Shown piece by piece: positions 47,620 through 56,469 of a DNA stretch of 64,000 nt. Below the pieces are notes generated by a model. That model worked only from the letters and a program-made list of their open reading frames with translations, made no database searches and was not told the origin of the DNA. Each line of letters begins with the position of its first letter. Positions within the stretch are counted from its first letter, which is position 1. This stretch comes from an uncultured Rubripirellula sp. (GTDB lineage: Bacteria; Planctomycetota; Planctomycetia; Pirellulales; Pirellulaceae), in the NCBI GenBank assembly GCA_938075415.1, contig CALJHC010000010.1, positions 124,001 to 188,000 of the forward strand. The letters run 5' to 3'. The position numbers were made by a program, and so were the translations under genes.

Positions 47620-50600
47620 GAGGTCTCGTACGCGCTGCAATTTCTAATGCCTCTGCACTGAACCTTTGTTTGATCGCTGTCTTGGCAGTCGGTTGGTACA
47701 GCATGGGGGCGATGCGTCGCGAGACGTTCCCCGAGTTTGAACTGGATCGAATTCTGATCATGGTTCCCTATCCGGGTGCCGCTCCGCAGGAGGTCGAGGA
47801 GGGCGTTGGGCAGAAAATCGAGGAGGCGGTGCGAACGATTGAGGGTGTTAAAAAAGTCACCACGATCGCTCAAGAGGGGGCGTGCAACGTCGTATTGGAG
47901 TTGGTTCCGGATGGACGGTCTTCCGATCGGATTCTTGATGAAGTTCGTTCCGAAGTGGATCGCATCCCGAGTATGCCTCTCGAGGCCGAGCAGCACCAAA
48001 TCAGTTTGGTGACCAACCGACGTCCATCGATACGAGTCGGCGTGATCGGTCCACATCAGCAGGACTCGCAAGGTCGTATTGGGATCGATGCTGAGATGCA
48101 ATTGAGACGTGTTGCCGAAGAGATTCGCGATGACCTGCTCACCCTGCCTCAGGTCGCGCAGGTGGATTACCTTGCCGCACGTAATTACCAAATCGATATT
48201 GAGATACCAGAAGAAACGCTGCGGTCCTATGGGCTGACGTTGCGTCGAGCTGCGGAGATCATTCGAAGGGAAAATCGGGAATTACCTGCCGGGTCCATCC
48301 GTAGCCAATCGCAGGAGGTGCTCCTGCGAGGGAACAATCGTCGCACCGAGGGTGGTGAGATCGCGATGCTGCCGCTTGTTGCGGAGAACAATGGTGCGGT
48401 TTTGACTGTCGGCGATCTGGGGACCGTTCGAGACGAATTTACCGATGCCACCTCCTTGAACTTTATCAATGGCCAGCCGGCCATGGCATTGTCGGTTCAG
48501 CGGAGTTCTTCACAGGATTTATTCGCGATGATCGACGCGGTGAAGATCTATGTGGACGAAGCCGAGTTGCCCGAGGGCTACTCACTGATGACTTGGAGCG
48601 ATGAGTCGGTGGAGGTTCGCGGACGCCTGAATCTTCTGCTTAGAAACGGGTTTCAGGGGCTGGTCATTGTCTTTGTGATCCTGCTTTTGTTTTTAGATCC
48701 TAAGCTGGCGTTTTGGGTTGCGTTGGGAATTCCTTTTTCACTTTTTGCCGCCGCGACGTATCTTTACCTCACAGGACAAACGCTCAATCAAATTTCGATG
48801 TTTGCCTTCGTGATGGCATTGGGGATTGTCGTGGATGACGCAATTGTTGTCGGCGAAAATGTCTTCGCGCACCGGCAGATGGGTAAGTCATTTTTGAGGG
48901 CGGCGATTGACGGGACCGTGGAGGTGATTCCATCAGTGATCACGGCTGTTTTGACGACGGTGGTGGCATTTGCTCCGTTGCTGTTCGTCAGCGGAACGAT
49001 GGGTAAGTTCACCGCAGTCTTGCCTGCTGCAATTATCGCCATGTTGCTTGCATCCCTTTTGGAGTGCGTGACCATTCTGCCATGCCACCTGGCCCACGAA
49101 AAAAGTCTGTTGTTCCGCACCATGGGCACCCTTTTCTACGCGGTCCGCTGGTTAATGATTCCGGCAAACCTCGCGAATCGATTTGCAAGTCGCGGTCTTG
49201 ATTGGTTCATTCGCTCGGTCTATCAGCCAACGCTTCGTTTTGCACTGAATCATCGGATGATCGTTGCAGCGGCATGTGTTAGCGCAATTCTGTTAACTGT
49301 TGGCCTGCAAAAGTCAGGAATCGTCAAGTTCACTTTCTTTCCCCGCGTCGATGGTAACACACTGAATGCGTCGGTTTCCTTTCCTGATGGCACGCCAGCC
49401 GACGTGACCGCTGCGGCGATGAATCAAGTGGAAGAGGCGTTCTGGACTGTCGCTGGGGAGTATGAGCAAAGCGGCAGGCCGATTGCCAAAAATTCATTTC
49501 GCGTGGTCGGTGCACAGGTCAGGGGATCCAGTCCGGCAGGTTCCAACACCTCTAGTGCCGGAGGAAGTCATAAGGGTAGCGTCGAAATCGAGTTGATCAA
49601 ATCGGAAGATCGTGGAGTTCCGAGCCAGGAGATCGTCGGGAAATGGCGAGAAGCGGTTGGTTTCATCCCAGGAACCGAAGAACTGACGCTCGGTACTCGA
49701 TCGTTCGGTCCGGGAGGTGCACCCGTCGAATTTAAGTTACTTGCACCCTCGAATTCAGTTGCTCAATTGGAGCAGGCTGTTGAACGCTGCAAAGATCAGC
49801 TTAGCACCTATCCGGGCCTTTACGACATAAGAGACGACTCCGCTCCGGGTAAGTGGGAGTATCGTTTTCGTATCAAACCCGAAGCGTTCGCGATGGGAGT
49901 TCGGACGTCTGATTTGGCAGAAACGGTTCGGGCTGCGTATTACGGTGAAGAAGTGATGCGAGTGCAGCGTGGACGGCACGAGGTGAAAATCATGGTCACC
50001 TACCCACGTGAGGATCGACGCTTGCTCTCTAACTTTGATGAGATTCGGGTGCGGTTGGATGATGGAGTCGAACGCCCGATTACTGAACTTGCAGAGATGG
50101 ACGTCGTGCGCAGTTATTCGGAAATAAATCGAATCGATCAGGCACGCTCCATCACGATCTCCTCTGACCTTGATGAAAAGGTTGCCAACGCGGCGGAAGT
50201 CGTCGCAGACCTCCAAGCTGGTTTCTTGCCGGAGCTAATGAAGGAGTTTCCGGCGCTTCGAGTCAGGTGGGAAGGACAGCAGGAACAGCGTGCCGAGTCT
50301 TTGGGAAGTTTGTTCTTTGGCTTCAGTGTGGCTTTGATCGTGATGTTTGTGTTGCTTGCTCTTGAGTTCAAATCGGCAGTGCAGCCAGGATTGATCATGT
50401 TGATCATTCCCTTTGGGATGCTCGGAGCAGTGATGGGGCATCTGTTCATGGGAATTCCTCTCACTCTCTTCAGCATGTATGGAATCGTGGCGTTAACAGG
50501 AATTGTTGTCAACGATTCCATTGTCCTGATCGATTTCATCAATTCACGGGTTAGGAGCGGCGTACCGATTCAGCAGGCGCTTGAGGAATCAGGATCTCGG

Positions 50601-50867
50601 CGGTTTCGGCCAGTGCTACTCACAACGATCACCACCATTGGCGGTTTGACTCCTATTTTGCTTGAATCCTCGATTCAAGCGCAAATCCTCATTCCGATGG
50701 CAACCAGTATCGCTTTTGGTGAGTTGTTCGCCACGGTCGTTGTGCTGTATCTGGTCCCGGTTTCCTATTCGCTCTATTGGAGTGCCGGCGGGCGTCTGAG
50801 CACGCAGTTGGATCTTGACGGATCGGACGAGCCAGCAGTTCTCGAGACGTCCCGTGCCGTTGTTTAA
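47616..50867 (+). CDS. RND efflux pump inner-membrane transporter (HAE1/AcrB-like)
   Basis: 1083 residues, the usual length, with twelve predicted membrane helices in two halves and two large periplasmic loops. The opening (NLCLIAVLAVGWYSMGAM, RRETFPEF) and VPYPGAAPQEVEEGV are family hallmarks. MALGIVVDDAIVVGENV in helix 4 holds the proton-relay Asp pair. GMLGAVMGHLFMGIPLTLFSMYGIVALTGIVVNDSIVLIDF marks the second half. Proton-driven export of a small molecule is expected. Family hints do not separate drug from lipid or metal export, though metal pumps usually have other helix-4 signatures. Confidence 0.93.
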   Translation: MRGLVRAAISNASALNLCLIAVLAVGWYSMGAMRRETFPEFELDRILIMVPYPGAAPQEVEEGVGQKIEEAVRTIEGVKKVTTIAQEGACNVVLELVPDGRSSDRILDEVRSEVDRIPSMPLEAEQHQISLVTNRRPSIRVGVIGPHQQDSQGRIGIDAEMQLRRVAEEIRDDLLTLPQVAQVDYLAARNYQIDIEIPEETLRSYGLTLRRAAEIIRRENRELPAGSIRSQSQEVLLRGNNRRTEGGEIAMLPLVAENNGAVLTVGDLGTVRDEFTDATSLNFINGQPAMALSVQRSSSQDLFAMIDAVKIYVDEAELPEGYSLMTWSDESVEVRGRLNLLLRNGFQGLVIVFVILLLFLDPKLAFWVALGIPFSLFAAATYLYLTGQTLNQISMFAFVMALGIVVDDAIVVGENVFAHRQMGKSFLRAAIDGTVEVIPSVITAVLTTVVAFAPLLFVSGTMGKFTAVLPAAIIAMLLASLLECVTILPCHLAHEKSLLFRTMGTLFYAVRWLMIPANLANRFASRGLDWFIRSVYQPTLRFALNHRMIVAAACVSAILLTVGLQKSGIVKFTFFPRVDGNTLNASVSFPDGTPADVTAAAMNQVEEAFWTVAGEYEQSGRPIAKNSFRVVGAQVRGSSPAGSNTSSAGGSHKGSVEIELIKSEDRGVPSQEIVGKWREAVGFIPGTEELTLGTRSFGPGGAPVEFKLLAPSNSVAQLEQAVERCKDQLSTYPGLYDIRDDSAPGKWEYRFRIKPEAFAMGVRTSDLAETVRAAYYGEEVMRVQRGRHEVKIMVTYPREDRRLLSNFDEIRVRLDDGVERPITELAEMDVVRSYSEINRIDQARSITISSDLDEKVANAAEVVADLQAGFLPELMKEFPALRVRWEGQQEQRAESLGSLFFGFSVALIVMFVLLALEFKSAVQPGLIMLIIPFGMLGAVMGHLFMGIPLTLFSMYGIVALTGIVVNDSIVLIDFINSRVRSGVPIQQALEESGSRRFRPVLLTTITTIGGLTPILLESSIQAQILIPMATSIAFGELFATVVVLYLVPVSYSLYWSAGGRLSTQLDLDGSDEPAVLETSRAVV

Positions 50868-50940
50868 CAGGCACCCGCTTCCACCGCTATCAGTTTTGAA
50901 GATCGATCGTCAAATTGATTGCAGTGCTGGAAAGGTGATT

Positions 50941-50986
50941 CTTCGGGGTTTCAATGAAACTTGCTTCGGGGTTTCAGTGGAACTTG
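50941..50986. repeat. Direct repeat, 2 copies of a 23-nt unit
   Basis: Copies start at 50941 and 50964 with two differences. Both begin CTTCGGGGTTTCA and end GAACTTG or GAAACTTG. Lies about 75 nt after the pump gene. Confidence 0.85.
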
Positions 50987-51145
50987 CTGACGCGTTCATG
51001 AAGGCTGCTGCGATCCAGTGTAAGAACAAAACGACTGGTGTATTTAAGCAATGCAGCAGCATGCACTGACCAAAGCATGCATCACACACACCCTTGGTAG
51101 CGTTCATCGGATTTGATTTGGCTTCAGAATTCGAATGGGTCGCAA

Positions 51146-51703
51146 CTAGGCTTGAGCCCGAAGTTGGCGACTGCTCGAGCGACTCATGTACTTGGACAAT
51201 TCCCAAGAACCAAAGAGGACCCCACTGAACATGAGATCTCCCGCTAACGTGTACCCGTAGAAGGGAATCGCATTGGTGTAGCACGCGATCAGACCTGAGA
51301 TGGACAGGCCATACCATCCACTGATCCAAACCCCAAAATTGCTGATCAGAAAGAACGCGGTGGACGCAGCCAAGGAGCCCGCAGGAACTTTCAACGAAAG
51401 GTGAGACCGATTGGCCAACAGGCGACCAATAGGAACCGCGGCAGCGACACCCAGGTATACGGCGAGCATTGTCATCGGCTGGTAAAAGCCCATGCCGGGA
51501 AGTTTGAGAAAATGCCCCACAACGTCACTCACCAAAAGAGCCACCATTGGGACGAGGTAGGCACGGCGTCCAGAGAGGTAACAGCCGGCAAAAAGTCCGA
51601 GTGCACCAATGCAGGCCACGTTCGGAGGATGCGGAAGTAGTCGAGTCGCAGCGGCAGCAATGATCAGCAAGTAAAACATTAAAATCCGTCTCCACGGGGG
51701 CAC
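51146..51703 (-). CDS. DUF6580-type small membrane protein
   Basis: 185 residues with about five membrane segments. TRLLPHPPNVACIGALGLFAG near the N-terminus and ISNFGVWISGWYG, CYTNAIPFYGYTLAGDLMFS later are the hallmarks of this ECF-S-component-like family. A substrate-specific component of an uptake system is a plausible role, but neither substrate nor partner is visible here. Monocistronic on the minus strand. Confidence 0.75.
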   Translation of the reverse strand: MPPWRRILMFYLLIIAAAATRLLPHPPNVACIGALGLFAGCYLSGRRAYLVPMVALLVSDVVGHFLKLPGMGFYQPMTMLAVYLGVAAAVPIGRLLANRSHLSLKVPAGSLAASTAFFLISNFGVWISGWYGLSISGLIACYTNAIPFYGYTLAGDLMFSGVLFGSWELSKYMSRSSSRQLRAQA

Positions 51704-52504
51704 TTCCTAAGAATCCGATGACCATGTTCTATCCGCTTGGGAAAGCGAGGAAAAGAGCGCCCCAAGGTTCTCTGCGAAAACGCCTTAAATCAAGGTGTTT
51801 CAGGCGGTTTTCGGTCATGAACTGGCACTTTTGCCAGGCGGTCATGCCGGTACCGGGGCAAACGCTAGCTCAATCCCGCGGTCGACAGGATTCGCAATCT
51901 TGGTGATCCGAGCAGGCCTCGGGTGGGGAACGGACGGGAGATAGCCTTTGGGAAGCGTCAAGCCGGCTTCCGCAAATCAGAAAAACACACAGGCTGGCTA
52001 TCGTTCACTATCCACAACTCGAAAGTGGCAGCGGAGTGCACGAATTCCCGCTGGGGAACCGATCTCGTCTGAGCGGGAGGCTCGGTGCAAGTAGCGGAGC
52101 CTGAACCGCCTGTTGATTGCTTTCGTTGATGCAATCTTGCTGCCGGTCCCTCCAATTCAAGAATTTTGGACGCAGGGGTTCGTCGGGCCTTTGCTAACGC
52201 GAGCGCTCACAATCCTTTTGTGGGCGATGGAAAACGTTGGGGTGACTGTCGAAGGAATTGGCAGCAGACGGTCGCTAGTTTGACGACGTAAATCTGATCT
52301 TTTTACGAAGTCTGGTGTTATCGAATCTGTGATTCGCAACACGATGACAATCTGGTTTTTGGGGTTCACTAAGAATTCACGATGATCGACGGGGTATCGC
52401 CGATGTCTTGAATCGGGGCAAAGGTCCATCGCAGGGAAGGCCGTAAGGACCGGGCTTTTCAAGCCGCCATCTTGGGCGGTGTGATGTTTCCCCTGGATTG
52501 CACG
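51704..52504. other. Gene-free stretch, nothing recognised
   Basis: About 800 nt upstream of the DUF6580 gene and downstream of the 52505-53212 gene. Frames (for example minus 52157-52462) have no ribosome site or family. No array, tRNA or strong hairpin found. Confidence 0.5.
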
Positions 52505-53212
52505 TTACGGAAGCAGCAAGAAACCGCCGGTTACGACGGCACCTTCTGCAATCAGGGCGCGCCGCTCGTAAGGCGGGCGCTGCCGCAGCATCGGTACCTC
52601 TGATCCTGTGCGATAGTACCCCAACGAATACTCCTTTTCGTTGGGTTCGCTGACGGTCATCAGGTAGGGGAGTATCGGAATTGCTAAAAAGAATTTTGCA
52701 CCACTTGCGAGCGGTTGCAGCTTTCCGAGCGTTTCATGGCCATGTCGCTCCAGCATCCGATCCTCAAAATAGCGTGGACTGGAAAATGTATTGGGGGCCT
52801 CCCACTGCACTTTGATCCATGGATTTGGTTCCTCCGACCCAGCGTTAGCGTCGCCCGTTCTTTGTTCGTAGCTTTCAGGAAGCGGAACGCTGGGGATCGT
52901 TTGTTCGTCCTTAAAGTTCTTGGGGACTTGCGTGAGGAGTTCCATATTGAGAACGGTTGTTGGTGCGACAAGTTTTGGTAGGACGAAGCTACCGTTAACG
53001 GTTTGAGGAATTTGCTCATTTCGTACCAGATCTCTCACGCCACCCTCTGGTGGGTTGGCTGCTGTATCATCGGGGATCGCGGCGACATAGACTTTCTCGA
53101 AGCCACGATCATTGGGCTTCACCTCTTGCGCGTTGCAAAGTTGTGGAGAGATCACACCGATCGCTGCGAGAAAACCGATTGCGAGGCGTTGGAATCGACG
53201 TTGGCGTGCCAT
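52505..53212 (-). CDS. Planctomycete secreted protein of unknown function
   Basis: 235 residues with a signal peptide (LAIGFLAAIGVISPQLCNAQ). A hydrophilic, Pro-rich first half leads to a compact C-terminal block: YFEDRMLERHGHETLGKLQP, ASGAKFFLAIPILPYLM, EYSLGYYRTGSEVPMLRQRP, then AEGAVVTGGFLLLP. That last block, FED..LERHG then LGYYR.G, I recall as shared by several uncharacterised planctomycete exported proteins. A short hydrophobic segment may associate it with a membrane. No catalytic motif. It is divergent from the CvpA-like gene. Confidence 0.65.
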   Translation of the reverse strand: MARQRRFQRLAIGFLAAIGVISPQLCNAQEVKPNDRGFEKVYVAAIPDDTAANPPEGGVRDLVRNEQIPQTVNGSFVLPKLVAPTTVLNMELLTQVPKNFKDEQTIPSVPLPESYEQRTGDANAGSEEPNPWIKVQWEAPNTFSSPRYFEDRMLERHGHETLGKLQPLASGAKFFLAIPILPYLMTVSEPNEKEYSLGYYRTGSEVPMLRQRPPYERRALIAEGAVVTGGFLLLP

Positions 53213-53422
53213 GATTGCACCTTAAGGATCAAGATTGACGGAACCTATTGGGTTTGTCGACACGCTGGGGGCAGAAATTCGATAAATTCGCTCCTGCCGC
53301 TACAACCCGAATAAACTAACCCTGGGGATCGCAACCTGCATTTATCGAGACACAACGCTTCCTGTTGATGCTCTCCACGGATATGACAGAAGGTTGGAGA
53401 TTGGGAGCAAGGTCAGTGATCC

Positions 53423-54475
53423 ATGGCGAAGATCAACAGATCGCATCAGAATGCAATGGAATTGGACATGAAAAGTAAAGAGACGGTTCGTGAGAAGGAA
53501 AACGAGGTGGTATACACCTCTGCGAAGAAACGCAGTTTACTGGACGACCTGGTTGCATTTGCAATCGTCGCTGCACCTGCGGCTTTTTTCTTCGTGCAAT
53601 CTGACCCTGTCTCGACAGCGTTGTGGCTAATCGCCGGTTCGATAGCTTGGATGGGATACCAGATGGGTTTCTTGTTCCACGCGGCAATGCTACTTGAGGT
53701 GGTCGCTCTGTATTTCATCGCGCCGTCGATCGCGGAAACCTATGAGCAACAGGTGACCAACTGGACGGGGGCGACGGGGTTAGCCAATCGAATGATTGCT
53801 ACCGGCGTGATTGCGTTGGTTCTTGGGAGTGGTATTGCTTTTGGGTTGCAAATCATCCTGAATTCATACTTGAATCATGGAAATCGCCGTCGTTGGAATC
53901 ACTGGTTTGGGTTTTTAATTGGTGGTGTCGAGGGATTTATGGTTTTGGCGTTGCTAGTTGGTCTATTCGTTACGGTGTCGCAGCATCGAAAAGAAAACGT
54001 TGCGGAAAGTTGGTTTGGTGGCGGCGAGGAACAAGAGGCCGAGCGACGAACTCTGAGGTGGATAGAGCAGACTGGTGAACGTTTTGAAGGCAGTCGTTTG
54101 GGAGCAGTGCTGGTTGGTCCTCGTCCGCTAGTTGAGGTTCAGGATTGGTCAGCGATACAACGAACCAGAACGCTGCTTAAATTTCTGACACGACCCTCGG
54201 GTATCAAAACACTCAAGCAGCATCCTGCTTACAAAGACTTGAGCAGCAGCGTCGAAATTCAGACATTGCTCAAGGAACTGAAGGATGACAAGGCGGTCAG
54301 GGAAATGTTCTCGTCCAATTCCCCACTCACTGCCAAACAAGTCCTGCTGTTAATGAATCATCCTGCCATCCTCGCACTTCTGGAGGATGAGTTATTTCGA
54401 GAAAAGGTAACGGAATTGATAGACGATCTAGCCGACCGGGATCTGGCACCCCCCGGGCCAAAAGCAATGTTTTAA
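53423..54475 (+). CDS. CvpA-like inner-membrane protein
   Basis: 350 residues. A hydrophilic N-terminus is followed by four predicted membrane helices (~43-62, 68-100, 125-150, 162-185), the second with WMGYQMGFLFHAAMLLEVVALYFIAPSIA and the fourth with FLIGGVEGFMVLALLVGLFV, the CvpA/colicin V production pattern. A long soluble C-terminal part (helical, ~190-350) is an extension to the usual ~160-residue protein. Family role in envelope homeostasis and biofilm is known only from other species. ATG at 53423 chosen; an in-frame ATG at 53468 is possible. Confidence 0.7.
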   Translation: MAKINRSHQNAMELDMKSKETVREKENEVVYTSAKKRSLLDDLVAFAIVAAPAAFFFVQSDPVSTALWLIAGSIAWMGYQMGFLFHAAMLLEVVALYFIAPSIAETYEQQVTNWTGATGLANRMIATGVIALVLGSGIAFGLQIILNSYLNHGNRRRWNHWFGFLIGGVEGFMVLALLVGLFVTVSQHRKENVAESWFGGGEEQEAERRTLRWIEQTGERFEGSRLGAVLVGPRPLVEVQDWSAIQRTRTLLKFLTRPSGIKTLKQHPAYKDLSSSVEIQTLLKELKDDKAVREMFSSNSPLTAKQVLLLMNHPAILALLEDELFREKVTELIDDLADRDLAPPGPKAMF

Positions 54476-54632
54476 TCCTCGATTCCTTACAACGACTCCT
54501 TCAATTCACCAACGCCAGCTGTTTCGAAAAGATCGGAACAGGCAAAGATTTTCTTTATCGCATGCATTTTAAAAATGGCCAGTGAAGTGAACGCGTTCGC
54601 GTCTACGACGCTGGGGTTCAATGCCATTCGTT

Positions 54633-56300
54633 CTAATTGGGTTTTGGCTGGGAGATTGTTAGCCAGAAGTTATCCAACTGCACGGTTGGTCGCAGTGGAT
54701 AGGTTGCGAATTGTTTGGCAGAGATTAGGTTTCCTTCGGCATCAATGGGCTGAGCGGTTATGCGGAAGGCCGACTGTGTGCTTGCAGCCTCCTGGACCTT
54801 CAGGATCAGCTTGACGGATTTGGCTGAATCGCCTTTTGGTTTCGATAGGACAGGTTCGCTTGAGACACCACTTGGCAGGTTCTCGGCGACAATTTGCAGT
54901 GAGTCCGCGAAGCCATTCCGTCTGGTGATGCTGATTTCAACTTCAATTTCTTTGCCCGATTCACCGCTAAAGCGTTGTGCTGGTGCCTTAAGGGAAAAGC
55001 CCGGTTTCGGTTGCGTGACGAAGACAGAGTACGCGTGTGCAGGCCCAAAACTATCGACCACGTCAGAGATTCTAAGATCGACCTCTCGATCTTGTTTGGC
55101 CGTGTATTGAATGGTCGCATCGAAAACATTCCGAGCTTGGTCGTCGTTGCTGATCAAAACCGTGCCATCGTCAACTGACACCAAAGATAGCAGCGTATCG
55201 GTGGGAAATCCGTATTCTTTTGCAATCGACTCGACTCGATACTTGTTGTCCTTCTTGATCGAGAAACGCACGGAATCAACTTCGCGGGCGGAGGTGAGAT
55301 GGCCTGAATAGGAGAAGGGAATCTTAGGTTGTCGATCTTCCACTTCCTTTTTTTCTTTCTTTGATGACTCAAGCCAGACTTCCGAACGCACGGCATCGCC
55401 CGGGATCCATTGCCAACCCGCTCGGTTATTCTGGTTAACCGTCGTGGGTGAAACCATGGTGGGGGGGTGAACGATGATCGCCGAATCGGTCAAATCATTC
55501 CAGCCATAGGCATTGAATTGGTTTGGAGACTTGGTTGTCCCCGCTGAGTCCGTGTCGAGCTTCAATGGCAGGAAGTGATCGGCATTTTCGGTAGCAAAAA
55601 CCACGTTAAGGGTGTAAAGGAAAGTAGCAGCTCCGGCATATCCGATGGTGCTGTTGGGGGTTTCCGGGAATGCAAAGACCCGAACAACGTAGTCGCTGTC
55701 CGCTGGCACGTTAAACAGGACTGTGGGGTCGAGTCCTCTGACGTCGTCTGCCTGCTCGAGTACATTTCCCTTGGTGTCTGCAATTTGAATAATGGCATCC
55801 ATGGGGCTTTTGAGCACTTGGTTACCGGTGAGTGAAATCACAATATTTTGGTCGCGTTTTGCGGTAAGCAGAAAACTATCAAGGTCACCAGACTTTGCTA
55901 GCCGTCCACAAACGGTGACGGGAAGTGATTCAATCCTTGTCGCTTCGGATATTTTCTGGTTGGGCTCGATTTCGTTCTGAACCGGCGCTGCGGTAATGAG
56001 AAGTGGGATCAAGTCAGTGGATGATTCTGAATCTGTAAAGCGAAACCATGCGACCCCGGAATAGGCGTTCGCTGCCGCGGTGATTTCGAGCGTTCCCGAT
56101 TCCTCGCCGAGTTTCCAGGAAAGGTCATCACGGTCGCAGTGTACCGTCACCGGCCAGGTGGAGAACTTACCTTCAGCTTTGAGAGTCGTTGTTGAGTTAG
56201 CCGATACGACGCATGGATAAAAACGATCCAGTTTGGCTTCGGCCAATATAATGGACTGCGAGAAGATGAAGAGAACGGCGGTGAGGGAAGATAATCGCAC
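54633..56300 (-). CDS. Exported pre-peptidase C-terminal (PPC) domain protein
   Basis: 555 residues with a signal peptide (SLTAVLFIFSQSIILAEA). At least two PPC-like beta domains are visible: EIEPNQKISEATRIESLPVTVCG with DLDSFLLTAKRDQNIVI, then later SGHLTSAREVDSVRFSIKKDN and DATIQYTAKQDREVDLRI. A C-terminal Ig-like region (GKEIEVEISITRRNGFADSLQI) follows. No protease domain, so it probably binds or stabilises a partner or carbohydrate. Last gene of the DUF1549 - DUF1501 - PPC operon on the minus strand (169 nt after the DUF1501 stop), an arrangement common in planctomycetes. Confidence 0.8.
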   Translation of the reverse strand: MRLSSLTAVLFIFSQSIILAEAKLDRFYPCVVSANSTTTLKAEGKFSTWPVTVHCDRDDLSWKLGEESGTLEITAAANAYSGVAWFRFTDSESSTDLIPLLITAAPVQNEIEPNQKISEATRIESLPVTVCGRLAKSGDLDSFLLTAKRDQNIVISLTGNQVLKSPMDAIIQIADTKGNVLEQADDVRGLDPTVLFNVPADSDYVVRVFAFPETPNSTIGYAGAATFLYTLNVVFATENADHFLPLKLDTDSAGTTKSPNQFNAYGWNDLTDSAIIVHPPTMVSPTTVNQNNRAGWQWIPGDAVRSEVWLESSKKEKKEVEDRQPKIPFSYSGHLTSAREVDSVRFSIKKDNKYRVESIAKEYGFPTDTLLSLVSVDDGTVLISNDDQARNVFDATIQYTAKQDREVDLRISDVVDSFGPAHAYSVFVTQPKPGFSLKAPAQRFSGESGKEIEVEISITRRNGFADSLQIVAENLPSGVSSEPVLSKPKGDSAKSVKLILKVQEAASTQSAFRITAQPIDAEGNLISAKQFATYPLRPTVQLDNFWLTISQPKPN

Positions 56301-56420
56301 AGGAACTTAGCAAAAGAGATTGATGGAGTCTGCGGAATCGAGACGGAAGTTTCAATGCTGCTCGTTTGAGATTGAATCAAGCCGAGATGGAGATGGAAGG
56401 AGCAGGTTCACAGCAGAAAA

Positions 56421-56440
56421 ACGGTGAGAAACGGTGAGAA
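56421..56440. repeat. Short tandem repeat, 2 copies of a 10-nt unit
   Basis: ACGGTGAGAA twice, between the PPC and DUF1501 genes. Confidence 0.6.
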
Positions 56441-56469
56441 ACCAATTCGGGACGCGTCACTGGCAAGAC

